Made by a program: the position numbers and the translations under genes. The notes below the pieces were generated by a model. That model saw nothing but the letters and a program-made list of their open reading frames with translations, ran no database searches and was not told the origin of the DNA. From the NCBI GenBank assembly GCA_031265005.1, contig JAISDD010000170.1, positions 1-8,567 on the forward strand: a stretch of 8,567 bases of DNA, read 5' to 3'. The DNA is from Syntrophomonadaceae bacterium (GTDB lineage: Bacteria; Bacillota; Syntrophomonadia; Syntrophomonadales; Syntrophomonadaceae). Of this stretch, positions 1-5,640 are shown in pieces. Positions within the stretch are counted from its first letter, which is position 1, and each line of letters starts with the position of its first letter.

Positions 1-298
1 AACGCCGCTTACGCATTTTCAAAACTTGTGCTTTCTGCCGTTGCTTTTCCCGAATATAAGCCGCTTTTTTAGCGCCTAAACGAACAGCTTGTTCATTATT
101 CCAGCGGCGCTTAATTCGAGGCATACATTCTGCCAGCGCTTGAACTTGTTCTTTTAGGTACAACTCCATAATCCCATGTTTAAAAGATACTTTCTTGACT
201 ATTTCCAGCTTCCCCTCGGCAATCAGCGCTTTCACCTGACTGGGCGTTAGCCGCAATATTTGGTAAACTTGAGCAGGCGTTAAGAAATCGTCGTTCAC
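1..298 (-). CDS. Small basic protein, possible HTH/excisionase-like DNA binder (partial, C-terminus off window)
   Basis: A frame open from a GTG start at 298 to the window edge gives 99 residues without a stop. The start is preceded by AAGGAGG (GGAGG at 311-315, 12 nt away); an in-frame TAG at 308-310 rules out a longer N-terminus from this frame. The N-terminal 35 residues (start NDDFLTPAQVYQIL, then TPSQVKALIAEGKL) look like the two helices of a MerR/excisionase-type helix-turn-helix, in which a 'pick a site, then position' helix pair is followed by a short beta strand. The remainder is very rich in Lys and Arg (IKRRW, KMRKRR), as expected for nucleic acid binding. I do not recognise a named family; the DNA-binding role is inference. 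An extended -10 promoter lies at 348-356. Confidence 0.6.
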   Translation of the reverse strand, partial: MNDDFLTPAQVYQILRLTPSQVKALIAEGKLEIVKKVSFKHGIMELYLKEQVQALAECMPRIKRRWNNEQAVRLGAKKAAYIREKQRQKAQVLKMRKRR

Positions 299-307
299 AA
301 CCCAAAG

Positions 308-427
308 CTACCTCCTTTTCGTTGCGCCAAAAAGCTTATCAATAATTATTATAGCATTTTCATAAAGGCCTCCACGCCGTAGTTTAGTTTCGCCTGAAAA
401 TACCTTAATAAACTGCCTCACATGCAT
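308..427 (-). CDS. Possible 39-aa upstream ORF ahead of the HTH-like gene
   Basis: An ATG at 427 opens 39 codons (start MHVRQFIKVFSGETKL, end LFGATKRR) and ends in TAG at 308-310. The last codons AAA AGG AGG TAG form the Shine-Dalgarno site of the next gene, whose GTG lies 9 nt downstream, which would suit translational coupling. Against it: there is no good ribosome binding site for the ATG, the frame has no known family, and the extended -10 element at 348-356 lies inside it. It may be chance. Confidence 0.2.
   Translation of the reverse strand: MHVRQFIKVFSGETKLRRGGLYENAIIIIDKLFGATKRR
348..356 (-). promoter_or_regulatory. Extended -10 promoter for the 1-298 gene
   Basis: The minus strand reads TGCTATAAT, a perfect extended -10 element (TG-N-TATAAT). 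No convincing -35 hexamer is seen 16-18 bp upstream, which is tolerated by extended -10 promoters. It lies about 50 bp upstream of the GTG start at 298. Confidence 0.5.
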
Positions 428-456
428 GAAACGCCTAGCCAGTTCCAAATAATCAC

Positions 457-495
457 AAAAAAGCCGCCTGTTTTTTATTTTACAAGCAGCTTTTT
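457..495 (-). terminator. Rho-independent terminator of the cold-shock gene
   Basis: On the minus strand GCTGCTTGT (490-482) pairs with ACAGGCGGC (471-463) in a 9-bp stem with two G-U pairs and a 10-nt loop, followed by six T (462-457). On the plus strand the wobble pairs become A-C mismatches, so the hairpin is built for the minus-strand transcript. It lies 45 bp past the cspA-type stop codon. Confidence 0.85.
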
Positions 496-539
496 ATATC
501 CTAGCTTATTTTATTGTAACATTGTAAACAAAAAATTAT

Positions 540-752
540 CTAGGCAACTTGCACATTCACAGCACGCAGTTTTGAGCTGTCTTTAGGGTCTTGTTCGGTA
601 TCAAAGGTTACACTTTGTCCTTCGGCTAAAGTTCTGTAGCCGTTCGCCTGTATAGCTGAAAAATGTACAAACACATCTTCTCCGCCATTATCGTTGGTGA
701 TAAAGCCAAATCCTTTTTCCGAATTAAACCATTTAACTGTTCCGTTGCTCAT
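540..752 (-). CDS. cspA: Cold-shock protein, CspA family
   Basis: A single cold-shock domain of 70 residues, the usual length for the family. It binds single-stranded RNA and DNA in the cytoplasm and melts secondary structure in mRNA, acting as an RNA chaperone. The RNP1 motif KGFGFI is at residues 13-18 and RNP2 VFVHF at 27-31; the N-terminal GTVKWFN strand is also present. The ATG at 752 has GGAGG at 762-766, 9 nt upstream. The gene is monocistronic: it has its own promoter (887-915), a leader of about 130 nt with a large hairpin, and a terminator at 457-495. Long structured leaders are typical of cold-regulated csp genes. The family is certain; which csp paralogue it corresponds to is not, so the symbol is generic. 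Confidence 0.96.
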   Translation of the reverse strand: MSNGTVKWFNSEKGFGFITNDNGGEDVFVHFSAIQANGYRTLAEGQSVTFDTEQDPKDSSKLRAVNVQVA

Positions 753-806
753 CTCGTATTACCTCCAAATATTTAAAAATTAGCACTCTATAAATACACA
801 CAAAAA

Positions 807-857
807 CACATGCTTTCGTAAACCATTACATGAACCAATGACTTACAGAAGCATGTG
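807..857 (-). promoter_or_regulatory. Long hairpin in the cspA 5' leader
   Basis: On the minus strand CACATGCTT (857-849) pairs perfectly with AAGCATGTG (815-807). The helix continues through GTAA/TTAC and CATT/AATG, joined by GT/GT steps that form two G-U pairs in RNA, giving a nearly continuous stem of about 21 bp with one mismatch and a 9-nt loop. It ends 54 nt before the ATG and is followed by five T. It could be a cold-sensing leader structure or an attenuator; the role is inference. Confidence 0.6.
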
Positions 858-886
858 AAACAATGTAACTTTTAGAATACTTTTTT

Positions 887-915
887 ATTTTAGCATCATG
901 AAATAAATGTGTCAA
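887..915 (-). promoter_or_regulatory. Strong sigma-A-type promoter of cspA
   Basis: The minus strand has a consensus -35 TTGACA (915-910), a 17-bp spacer and -10 TAAAAT (892-887) with an extended TGC in front of it. Transcription should begin near 880, giving a leader of about 128 nt before the ATG at 752. Confidence 0.85.
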
Positions 916-958
916 GGATTTTTAGTACAAAATTTTACTTTTTTTAAAATAATAAAAA

Positions 959-1001
959 TGTCTTAAAAATTTATTAAGCCGAAATATTTCAGCGCGGCTT
1001 A
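959..1001 (-). terminator. Candidate terminator of the DUF4013-type transcript
   Basis: On the minus strand TAAGCCG and CGGCTTA (1001-995 and 981-975) form a 7-bp stem with a 13-nt loop, followed by ATAAATTTTT. The T tract starts a few bases late, so strength is uncertain. The weaker hairpins at 1019-1078 may share the task. Confidence 0.4.
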
Positions 1002-1018
1002 CCTGAAAATAATTTTGG

Positions 1019-1078
1019 CAAAAACAAATAAGGCAGCCTTAATAATGCACCATTTCCGCTTGCGGAAGTAAAAAATGG
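1019..1078 (-). terminator. Two small hairpins after the DUF4013-type gene
   Basis: Reading the minus strand, TTCCGCAAGCGGAA (1067-1054) is a compact hairpin, flanked by CCATTT and AAATGG that can also pair. A second short stem, TAAGG-CTG-CCTTA (1041-1029), is followed by TTTGTTTTT. Both lie within 75 bp of the stop codon and could end transcription or protect the 3' end. The stems are short. Confidence 0.35.
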
Positions 1079-1090
1079 CGGATGTACATC

Positions 1091-1678
1091 TTAACAACGG
1101 TAACAAAGAAACCCAAAAATATAAGACATTACAGTACCCATATAAAAAAATAAAACTCCGCTTAATAAAATCAATACCGGGGCGATAATGGTAAAAATCA
1201 ATAATATACTCAGCAGAAAAACTGCAAATAAATAAAGCATCATATAATGAGGCTGGGCTCTGATGATATTTATGATTAAATCACCGCATTTGAAAGCGTC
1301 TTCCAAGCGGCGCGATAAGCTAAAATTAGCTAAAGCTACAGGTATCAGCGAACTCACGCATAATAATAACAAAGAGCTGAAAAAGCCGCCTAAAAAAGGG
1401 ATATTGCCCAAAACAATAAAGCCGGCTAAAGGCGGCAGCAAATAAAAAATTATAATTAACAATGCCCATAATCCTTCTTGAACAAATTGCCTCCAATTTA
1501 TCCAGTCAGGCAAATCGTAACGGCACATTATTCCTCTGCGCATACAAGCCAAGTAATAGCCTAAAGTGACGATATTAACGACCGGTATGATAGTCAGCAC
1601 CGTACCTATTAATATTTTCAGCGGCCAATATTTATCAGCGAAAGGATAGGTTAGCATATTTTGCCAATATATATTCAT
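1091..1678 (-). CDS. DUF4013-type integral membrane protein
   Basis: A 195-residue, very hydrophobic protein with about four to six membrane segments (roughly residues 22-46, 68-92, 97-118 and a long stretch 145-190). The N-terminal block with YPF (11-13), a Lys-led first helix ending in GYYL, and LPDW (56-59) before a second amphipathic turn and GL is the pattern I associate with DUF4013 membrane proteins. Function is unknown; it acts in the cytoplasmic membrane. The ATG at 1678 has an excellent AAGGAGG 7 nt upstream (1686-1692), but that site lies in one arm of a 14-bp hairpin (1687-1716). It sits 88 bp downstream of the acidic 106-aa gene in the same direction and may share its transcript. 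Confidence 0.75.
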   Translation of the reverse strand: MNIYWQNMLTYPFADKYWPLKILIGTVLTIIPVVNIVTLGYYLACMRRGIMCRYDLPDWINWRQFVQEGLWALLIIIFYLLPPLAGFIVLGNIPFLGGFFSSLLLLCVSSLIPVALANFSLSRRLEDAFKCGDLIINIIRAQPHYMMLYLFAVFLLSILLIFTIIAPVLILLSGVLFFYMGTVMSYIFGFLCYRC

Positions 1679-1686
1679 TCAAGTAC

Positions 1687-1716
1687 CTCCTTCAGTAATA
1701 CATATTACCGAAGGAG
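1687..1716 (-). promoter_or_regulatory. Hairpin covering the Shine-Dalgarno site of the DUF4013-type gene
   Basis: In the minus-strand transcript CUCCUUC-G-GUAAUA pairs with UAUUAC-U-GAAGGAG around a two-base centre, giving 14 pairs including one G-U (13 with a usable loop). The 3' arm is the ribosome binding site. On the plus strand the wobble becomes an A-C mismatch. Translation control is the simplest reading; a protein operator is the alternative. Confidence 0.55.
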
Positions 1717-1766
1717 ATTTATATGCTAGAGCTTAACAAAAAACGCTTAAACGCAAAGAAATTCGC

Positions 1767-2087
1767 TCAGTTAGTATAGTGAGGAGTGTCGTCCTGCATA
1801 CTCATCCATTCATCCTCGCCCATCTCGTAATCATCTTCAACATCCAGCCGCATATTTTGGATTTCTTGGATTTTAGGCGCCCATTGCTGAACTCTTGTGG
1901 CTACTAAACTCTCTTTTACTTGGTCTACTACTAAAATCTGATCATCTTCTAATTCCACGCCTATGTTATATAAACCGCTCTCTAAATCAGCGCTCACAAT
2001 TAAACCTTCGTATTCTTCTCTACTGAAGTTACTGTTTCGTAAAAAATCGTCTTTATTTACGATACGCCCTATTTGTTGTTGAGCCAT
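1767..2087 (-). CDS. Hypothetical acidic protein, 106 aa
   Basis: I do not recognise this protein. It has no signal peptide or membrane segment and is predicted cytoplasmic. Residues 1-80 look like a compact alpha/beta fold (GRIVNKDDF, then an EEYEGLIVSADLESG stretch and a hydrophobic ILVVDQV strand). Residues 82-100 form a strongly acidic tail (DVEDDYEMGEDEW). The ATG at 2087 has GGAGG at 2098-2102, 10 nt upstream, so it is very likely a real gene. It lies 60 bp after the GIY-YIG gene and 88 bp before the DUF4013-type gene, all in one direction, so a shared transcript is plausible. Confidence 0.7.
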   Translation of the reverse strand: MAQQQIGRIVNKDDFLRNSNFSREEYEGLIVSADLESGLYNIGVELEDDQILVVDQVKESLVATRVQQWAPKIQEIQNMRLDVEDDYEMGEDEWMSMQDDTPHYTN

Positions 2088-2147
2088 GATATAACCACCT
2101 CCGTTTTTTATAAAAATATTATTTCCATTCGCAGCGGTGTTTACTCA

Positions 2148-2411
2148 TTATAAAAACGTCTCCTGAAAATTTGCTATCAACGCTTCTTTTTGCAAATGGC
2201 TCAGCTTTTTGAGGGCTTTTTCTCTTCTAAGCGCGGCGCTTTTATCACACAGTTTCTCCGTATAGACGCATTCAACCGGCAATCTGCTCCTGGTGTATTT
2301 GCTGGCCTTGCCGCTGTTATGGCACTCAAGGCGGCGGCGCAAATTAATGGTATACCCGGTATAAATAGTTCCGTCCGCGCATTTTAACATATAAACAAAA
2401 TATATCCTCAA
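2148..2411 (-). CDS. GIY-YIG nuclease superfamily protein (UPF0213/YhbQ type)
   Basis: An 87-residue stand-alone GIY-YIG domain, the normal size for the YhbQ-like group, which are small putative DNA endonucleases of unclear cellular role. The core is VYMLK (6-10) and YTGYT (17-21), followed by NLRRRLECHN (23-32) with the conserved Arg and His, KYT (38-40), and the metal-binding Glu in REKALKKL (Glu64). All catalytic positions expected for the fold are present. The start is TTG at 2411: an in-frame TAA lies two codons upstream, and an internal Met8 would cut off the first strand. The ribosome binding site is weak (AGGGG, about 9 nt upstream). The ppsR terminator ends only 22 bp upstream, so the gene either has a cramped promoter or relies on read-through. 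Confidence 0.9.
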   Translation of the reverse strand: MRIYFVYMLKCADGTIYTGYTINLRRRLECHNSGKASKYTRSRLPVECVYTEKLCDKSAALRREKALKKLSHLQKEALIANFQETFL

Positions 2412-2433
2412 CCATTAACACCCCTAAAATATG

Positions 2434-2459
2434 AAAAAACCTGACAAAAATTTGCCAGG
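2434..2459 (-). terminator. Rho-independent terminator of ppsR
   Basis: On the minus strand CCTGGCAAA and TTTGTCAGG (2459-2440) form a 9-bp stem with one G-U pair around TT, followed by six T (2439-2434). It lies 37 bp past the ppsR stop and just ahead of the GIY-YIG start. Confidence 0.85.
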
Positions 2460-2496
2460 GCATAAATTTGAAAATCGTTTATTTTAAATAACACGT

Positions 2497-3327
2497 TTAG
2501 AAGCGATGATGAGTAACTTTTAAAGGTAAATTAAATTTATGGGTAATGGTATTGCCAATTTCTTCAATATCATGCAAAGTTACATCGATAACCAAACATT
2601 TTAAACGGGCATAAATACGATACGCGTTATCCAGCTCTTCCGCCACCAAATCATCAATATTATAGCTGTCTCCTTCTTTGAAATCCGCACCTTGCATCCG
2701 TTCTTTCCGCAATGACAATAAAGTTTCAGTGTCTATGGTCAACCCCGCCATAGATACAACGCCTTTCAGAGCTTCAATTTCTTTAGGAATTTCGGTGTCA
2801 ATCAAAATAGGATAGTTTGCTACTTTAATGCCCAAATTAGCCATATGCATGGAAAGAGGCGTTTTAGAAGTACGCGGCAAGCCTAAAATTATCAGATCAG
2901 CGTCTTTAAAAGTATCTAAATTTTGACCGTTGTCATGTTCTATGGTAAATTCTATCGCTTTCATCCTGTTAAAATACTGATCATCTAAAGTATGGGTCAA
3001 TCCAGATATATAAACCGGCTTCAGTCCGGTCTTAGCTTCGATCATATCAAATAAAGGCGTCATGATATTCAAGGCTATCACTCCCTTGGCCCGTGCCGCG
3101 GAATCCATATAACTGCTCAGTTCCTGCTTTACAATGGTGTATATGACTAAGGCGTCTTCTTCGCTGGCCTTCTCTATAATTTCATCTATTTGGATTTCTT
3201 TGGTAACTCTGGAAAAACGAGTGATACTACGTTCTACTTGGAACTGCAAAACTGAAGCAACCGCGATTTTTTCCGCTGTCTCCCCCACTGAATCCGACAC
3301 AGCAAAAATGTGTAATTTTTTTTCCAT
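2497..3327 (-). CDS. ppsR: Pyruvate, phosphate/water dikinase regulatory protein (PPDK-RP, DUF299)
   Basis: A bifunctional enzyme that switches pyruvate phosphate dikinase (or PEP synthase) off by ADP-dependent phosphorylation of a threonine next to the catalytic histidine, and on again by phosphate-dependent dephosphorylation. It thereby controls pyruvate-PEP flux in the cytoplasm. The 276-residue length is typical. The N-terminal signature SDSVGETAE is at residues 11-19, and the nucleotide-binding loop GLPRTSKTPLS at 149-159. That loop usually reads G-V-S-R-T-S-K-T, so Pro151 is a variant position; the Arg, Ser, Lys and Thr are kept. GIKVANYP (166-173) follows as in relatives. The ATG at 3327 has AGGAG at 3339-3343, 11 nt away. 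The gene has its own terminator; no dikinase gene lies in the window. Which dikinase it targets cannot be told. Confidence 0.95.
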   Translation of the reverse strand: MEKKLHIFAVSDSVGETAEKIAVASVLQFQVERSITRFSRVTKEIQIDEIIEKASEEDALVIYTIVKQELSSYMDSAARAKGVIALNIMTPLFDMIEAKTGLKPVYISGLTHTLDDQYFNRMKAIEFTIEHDNGQNLDTFKDADLIILGLPRTSKTPLSMHMANLGIKVANYPILIDTEIPKEIEALKGVVSMAGLTIDTETLLSLRKERMQGADFKEGDSYNIDDLVAEELDNAYRIYARLKCLVIDVTLHDIEEIGNTITHKFNLPLKVTHHRF

Positions 3328-3376
3328 AGAAATATCATCTCCTCATGGCAGTTTTAAAAAAATACTCATATACCCA

Positions 3377-3398
3377 CATTAATGATTCTATATTAATG
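3377..3398. repeat. Inverted repeat upstream of ppsR, candidate operator
   Basis: A perfect dyad CATTAAT-N8-ATTAATG lies between the candidate ppsR promoter and the ppsR start, where a bound repressor would block transcription. The AT-rich composition makes chance occurrence possible. Confidence 0.35.
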
Positions 3399-3400
3399 GT

Positions 3401-3429
3401 ATGATATCCTTTTTATTTTCATAAAACAA
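3401..3429 (-). promoter_or_regulatory. Candidate ppsR promoter
   Basis: The minus strand reads TTGTTT (3429-3424), a 17-bp spacer, and TATCAT (3406-3401). The -10 matches five of six consensus bases and the -35 four of six. It lies about 75 bp upstream of the ATG at 3327. Confidence 0.45.
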
Positions 3430-3476
3430 TGGGATTCCGTAAAAATATGGTCAATAACACGTAAAAATTTTCTGCC

Positions 3477-3497
3477 TATGAAGTATCGGCCTTCATA
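3477..3497. repeat. Inverted repeat TATGAAG-N7-CTTCATA
   Basis: A perfect 7-bp dyad with a 7-bp centre in the non-coding region. No T tract follows closely on either strand, so it is not a usual terminator. Role unknown. Confidence 0.35.
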
Positions 3498-3629
3498 TGT
3501 CCCAGCCCCCTGTTTAAAAATACATTTTCATTTATTAACCGAGTTTAGGCAATAGTTATTTTATGCCCAGAACAGACATGATAAAACCAGTTTCTAAATT
3601 ATCCTCTGTAAAATCGCTTGGAGGTATGG

Positions 3630-3728
3630 ATGATACCTGAATATACACACAAGGCGCTGGACCCCAACATCCCTGTTTCGGATTTTCCCTCTGTCCGCAG
3701 GATAATTTTGAAGAGTTCGAATAAATAA
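3630..3728 (+). CDS. Possible 32-aa small protein or leader peptide upstream of the exporter
   Basis: ATG at 3630 opens 32 codons (start MIPEYTHKALDPNIPVSDF, end LKSSNK) ending in TAA at 3726-3728. A good TTGGAGG site (GGAGG at 3620-3624) sits 5 nt upstream, and the base composition is less AT-rich than the flanking DNA. The stop codon is directly followed by the inverted repeat at 3729-3812, and the exporter starts 190 bp further on the same strand. I do not recognise the peptide. It could be a leader peptide, an independent small protein or a gene remnant. Confidence 0.35.
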   Translation: MIPEYTHKALDPNIPVSDFPSVRRIILKSSNK

Positions 3729-3812
3729 CCGTTGAAAATATCCTTTATTTGTAGAGTAAAAGTGTCCCTCCTGTGGGAAAATTTTTTAGACAACTCCATA
3801 TTTTTTCAACGG
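3729..3812. repeat. Long-arm inverted repeat upstream of the exporter
   Basis: Left arm CCGTTGAAAATAT (3729-3741) and right arm ATATTTTTTCAACGG (3798-3812) are complementary apart from two extra T, enclosing 56 bp. The left arm begins at the base after the small ORF's stop codon. In RNA the arms could close a long stem loop. Confidence 0.5.
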
Positions 3813-3831
3813 CGGCAAAGAAAAATAATCT

Positions 3832-3861
3832 CTTACACCATTTTTAAAAAAGGGGTACAAT
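3832..3861 (+). promoter_or_regulatory. Candidate promoter of the Bcr/CflA exporter
   Basis: A -35-like CTTACA (3832-3837), an 18-bp spacer and -10 TACAAT (3856-3861) precede the GTG by 56 bp. If this is the main promoter, the small ORF and long repeat would lie outside the exporter transcript. Confidence 0.5.
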
Positions 3862-3917
3862 CTAAAAACAGAAATAATTTCTCAAGCGTTAATCATAAAA
3901 CATTTGGAGGGTTTATC

Positions 3918-5153
3918 GTGAGTGAAACGGACCACGCGGGAGTTCTGACTGTAAACAGGCAAAAGATTTTAGGAAGTACGGGTCTTTTGGCTTTCATCGT
4001 ACTGATGAATATGTTCATTCCCCTTTCCACCGATTTATATTTACCGGCTCTGCCCAAAATGAATCTTTATTTTCACAGCAGCGCGGCTGTTACTAATATG
4101 ACTTTGAGTGTTTTCTTCGTCTGCTATGCCGCCGGCATTTTGTTTTGGGGTCCCGTCAGCGATAAATATGGCCGCAAACCGGTTATTATCATCGGCAACG
4201 CGGTTTACGTTTTAAGTTGTATCGCCTGCGCCATGTCCGTCAATGTTTATTTCCTCATTCTGGCCCGGGCTTTTCAGGGAATCGGCGGTGGTGGCATCAC
4301 TTCAGCGTCCACCGCGATAATCAAAGACGTTTATTCCGGGAAAAGGCGGGAAACGATTTTAGCCGTTACCCAGTCCATATCCGGCTTAGCGCCGGTGCTG
4401 GCGCCTATGATCGGCGCTTGGATCTTGCTTGTTACCAGCTGGCGCGGTGCTTTTTGGGCTTTGCTGGCTGTCAGTTTGGTAAACGCGCTCTTGGCTTTCC
4501 TATATGAAGAAACACTGACCGAAGAGGAAAAATACCGCGGAAGCCTGCGCGGAGTTATGAGCCGTTTGCTCATTGTGCTGAAAAATAAAAGTTTTTCTAT
4601 TCCGGCCGTTATTTTTTCTTTGAGTTCTTTACCTTTTATGGGCTTTATCTCCATTTCTTCTTATGTGTACGTGGATTATTTTGGTCTCAGCGAACAAGTA
4701 TACAGTTATTATTTCGCTGTCTGCGCCTTGATCTCTACCATGGGACCGATCATCTATGTCCGTTTTTTTACCGATTTCCCTAAAAGCAGATTCGTACTTT
4801 GGTATTACAGTTTGACCTCTTTCTGCGGCTTACTATTTATTTTTCTGGGCCGTTTGTCACCTTCGCTTTTTTTTATTTCCGCAGTTTTATTCTTTTTGTG
4901 TTACGCGATGATTCGCCCCTTCGGCATCAACCTTCTTTTTGAGCAGCATGACGGAGATACTGGTTCGGCTTCCGCGGTGATCAACACGGTATTTATGGTC
5001 GCCGGGAGCATAGGCATGACTGTCACCGCTTTACCCTTAGGAAATATCGTGGTGCGGCTGGGTATTTTTACAACATGTATAGCTTTCGCCGCCATCGCCG
5101 CTTGGTATCTATTCTTAAAATCCGCCGTTCCTTGTAAAGGAGTTAAAGATTGA
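3918..5153 (+). CDS. Bcr/CflA-family multidrug efflux MFS transporter
   Basis: A 411-residue major facilitator of the drug:proton antiporter (DHA1, 12-helix) type, located in the cytoplasmic membrane. The first helix carries STDLYLPALPKM (37-48), the hallmark of the Bcr/CflA group. Motif A is GPVSDKYGRK (78-87), the helix 4 motif RAFQG is at 117-121, and the antiporter motif C region LAPVLAPMIGAW is at 157-168. Members export compounds such as bicyclomycin, sulfonamides or chloramphenicol; the substrate here cannot be told. The GTG at 3918 is chosen because GGAGG (3906-3910) lies 7 nt upstream and the hydrophobic start fits. The frame is open back to about 3732, but that extension has no ribosome binding site and unlikely composition. 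It is flanked by unrelated genes and is probably monocistronic. Confidence 0.92.
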   Translation: MSETDHAGVLTVNRQKILGSTGLLAFIVLMNMFIPLSTDLYLPALPKMNLYFHSSAAVTNMTLSVFFVCYAAGILFWGPVSDKYGRKPVIIIGNAVYVLSCIACAMSVNVYFLILARAFQGIGGGGITSASTAIIKDVYSGKRRETILAVTQSISGLAPVLAPMIGAWILLVTSWRGAFWALLAVSLVNALLAFLYEETLTEEEKYRGSLRGVMSRLLIVLKNKSFSIPAVIFSLSSLPFMGFISISSYVYVDYFGLSEQVYSYYFAVCALISTMGPIIYVRFFTDFPKSRFVLWYYSLTSFCGLLFIFLGRLSPSLFFISAVLFFLCYAMIRPFGINLLFEQHDGDTGSASAVINTVFMVAGSIGMTVTALPLGNIVVRLGIFTTCIAFAAIAAWYLFLKSAVPCKGVKD

Positions 5154-5220
5154 CCGGCGAATTCAGAAACCAGCCAGCAACGAATTATATGTTACCGCAT
5201 AAGTTGAGGTAATAGTTTTT

Positions 5221-5310
5221 ATGTTTAAAAATGAAATTTACAGACCTCGCCTTTATTGCAGCGAGTCAAGGAAAAAGGACATCGCCAGTATATCCCCTTT
5301 GATGACTTAA
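5221..5310 (+). CDS. Doubtful 29-aa ORF downstream of the exporter
   Basis: ATG at 5221 opens 29 codons (start MFKNEIYRPRLYCSESRKKD) and stops at TAA 5308-5310. The nearest ribosome binding site is GAGG 11 nt upstream, which is weak. It contains a small inverted repeat, CTCGC-N10-GCGAG. I know no family for it; it may be a remnant of a longer gene or chance. Apart from this, 5154-5331 shows no gene and no strong terminator for either converging gene. Confidence 0.22.
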   Translation: MFKNEIYRPRLYCSESRKKDIASISPLMT

Positions 5311-5331
5311 AAAAAGGAGCTTTCTGTTTAC

Positions 5332-5640
5332 TTAGTTTTGTTCTAGTTCAACTGATGAAAACTGACAAACTTTTTTGGTGAAAATACTTTTTAATGATTG
5401 CGCCTCGGGACTGTGCTGCTGTGCTGCATGGCTCGTACGCATCCAGCCTTGAAAATCCTCTTTGTCTGCCCACTTACTCACCAAGCAATAACCTGCTGTC
5501 TTGGTACCTTCGGTTTTCCAACACTCCGAAGAAATGCAGCCGGGTGCGCTCTGCGCATTAGCGATTTTTGCTTTTATGATTGCCAATAGCTTATCCCCCG
5601 CACTACTTTCGCCTTCAAACACTACCTGCACAATAAACAT
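5332..5640 (-). CDS. ABM-fold (antibiotic biosynthesis monooxygenase) family protein
   Basis: A 102-residue single ABM domain, a ferredoxin-like fold that dimerises in the cytoplasm. The family spans quinol monooxygenases and heme-degrading IsdG/HmoA-type enzymes. Visible marks are the first strand FIVQVVFE (2-9), PGCISSECWK (33-42), the strand YCLVSKWADKEDF (51-63) with the usual Trp57, then GWMRTSHAAQQH (65-76), where His71 or His76 sits where HmoA-like proteins carry a heme-side His. The ATG at 5640 has GGAGG at 5649-5653, 8 nt away. It is divergent from an iron uptake operon, which makes a heme or iron role attractive but unproven. Candidate promoters lie 110-270 bp upstream, so the leader is long. 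Confidence 0.8.
   Translation of the reverse strand: MFIVQVVFEGESSAGDKLLAIIKAKIANAQSAPGCISSECWKTEGTKTAGYCLVSKWADKEDFQGWMRTSHAAQQHSPEAQSLKSIFTKKVCQFSSVELEQN

Larger units (their letters stand above)
753..1090. other. Intergenic region between cspA and the DUF4013-type gene
   Basis: No gene is seen in these 338 bases. They hold the cspA leader and promoter on the left and, on the right, candidate terminators of the DUF4013-type gene. A perfect 10-bp palindrome, GATGTACATC, lies at 1081-1090 directly after that gene's stop codon. The sequence between 916 and 975 is very AT-rich. Confidence 0.7.
3328..3917. other. 590-bp intergenic region between ppsR and the Bcr/CflA exporter
   Basis: The region separates two divergently read genes. 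It holds a candidate ppsR promoter (3401-3429), two inverted repeats (3377-3398 and 3477-3497), a 32-codon small ORF (3630-3728), a long inverted repeat (3729-3812) and a promoter for the exporter (3832-3861). Between 3500 and 3625 I see nothing recognisable. Confidence 0.7.

Noticed and set aside
1723..1779. 18-codon plus-strand ORF with AAGGAG six bases upstream
   Set aside because: Its ribosome binding site is the mirror arm of the minus-strand hairpin and its end overlaps the acidic gene's 3' end, so it is most likely a by-product of the palindrome.
3599..3799. 66-codon minus-strand frame between ppsR and the exporter
   Set aside because: The start has no ribosome binding site, it has no family resemblance, and it runs antisense to the better supported small ORF and inverted repeat.
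3732..3917. In-frame N-terminal extension of the exporter to a TTG at 3732
   Set aside because: It has no ribosome binding site, AT-rich unlikely composition, and overlaps the inverted repeat and promoter. GTG 3918 has a good GGAGG and matches the family length.
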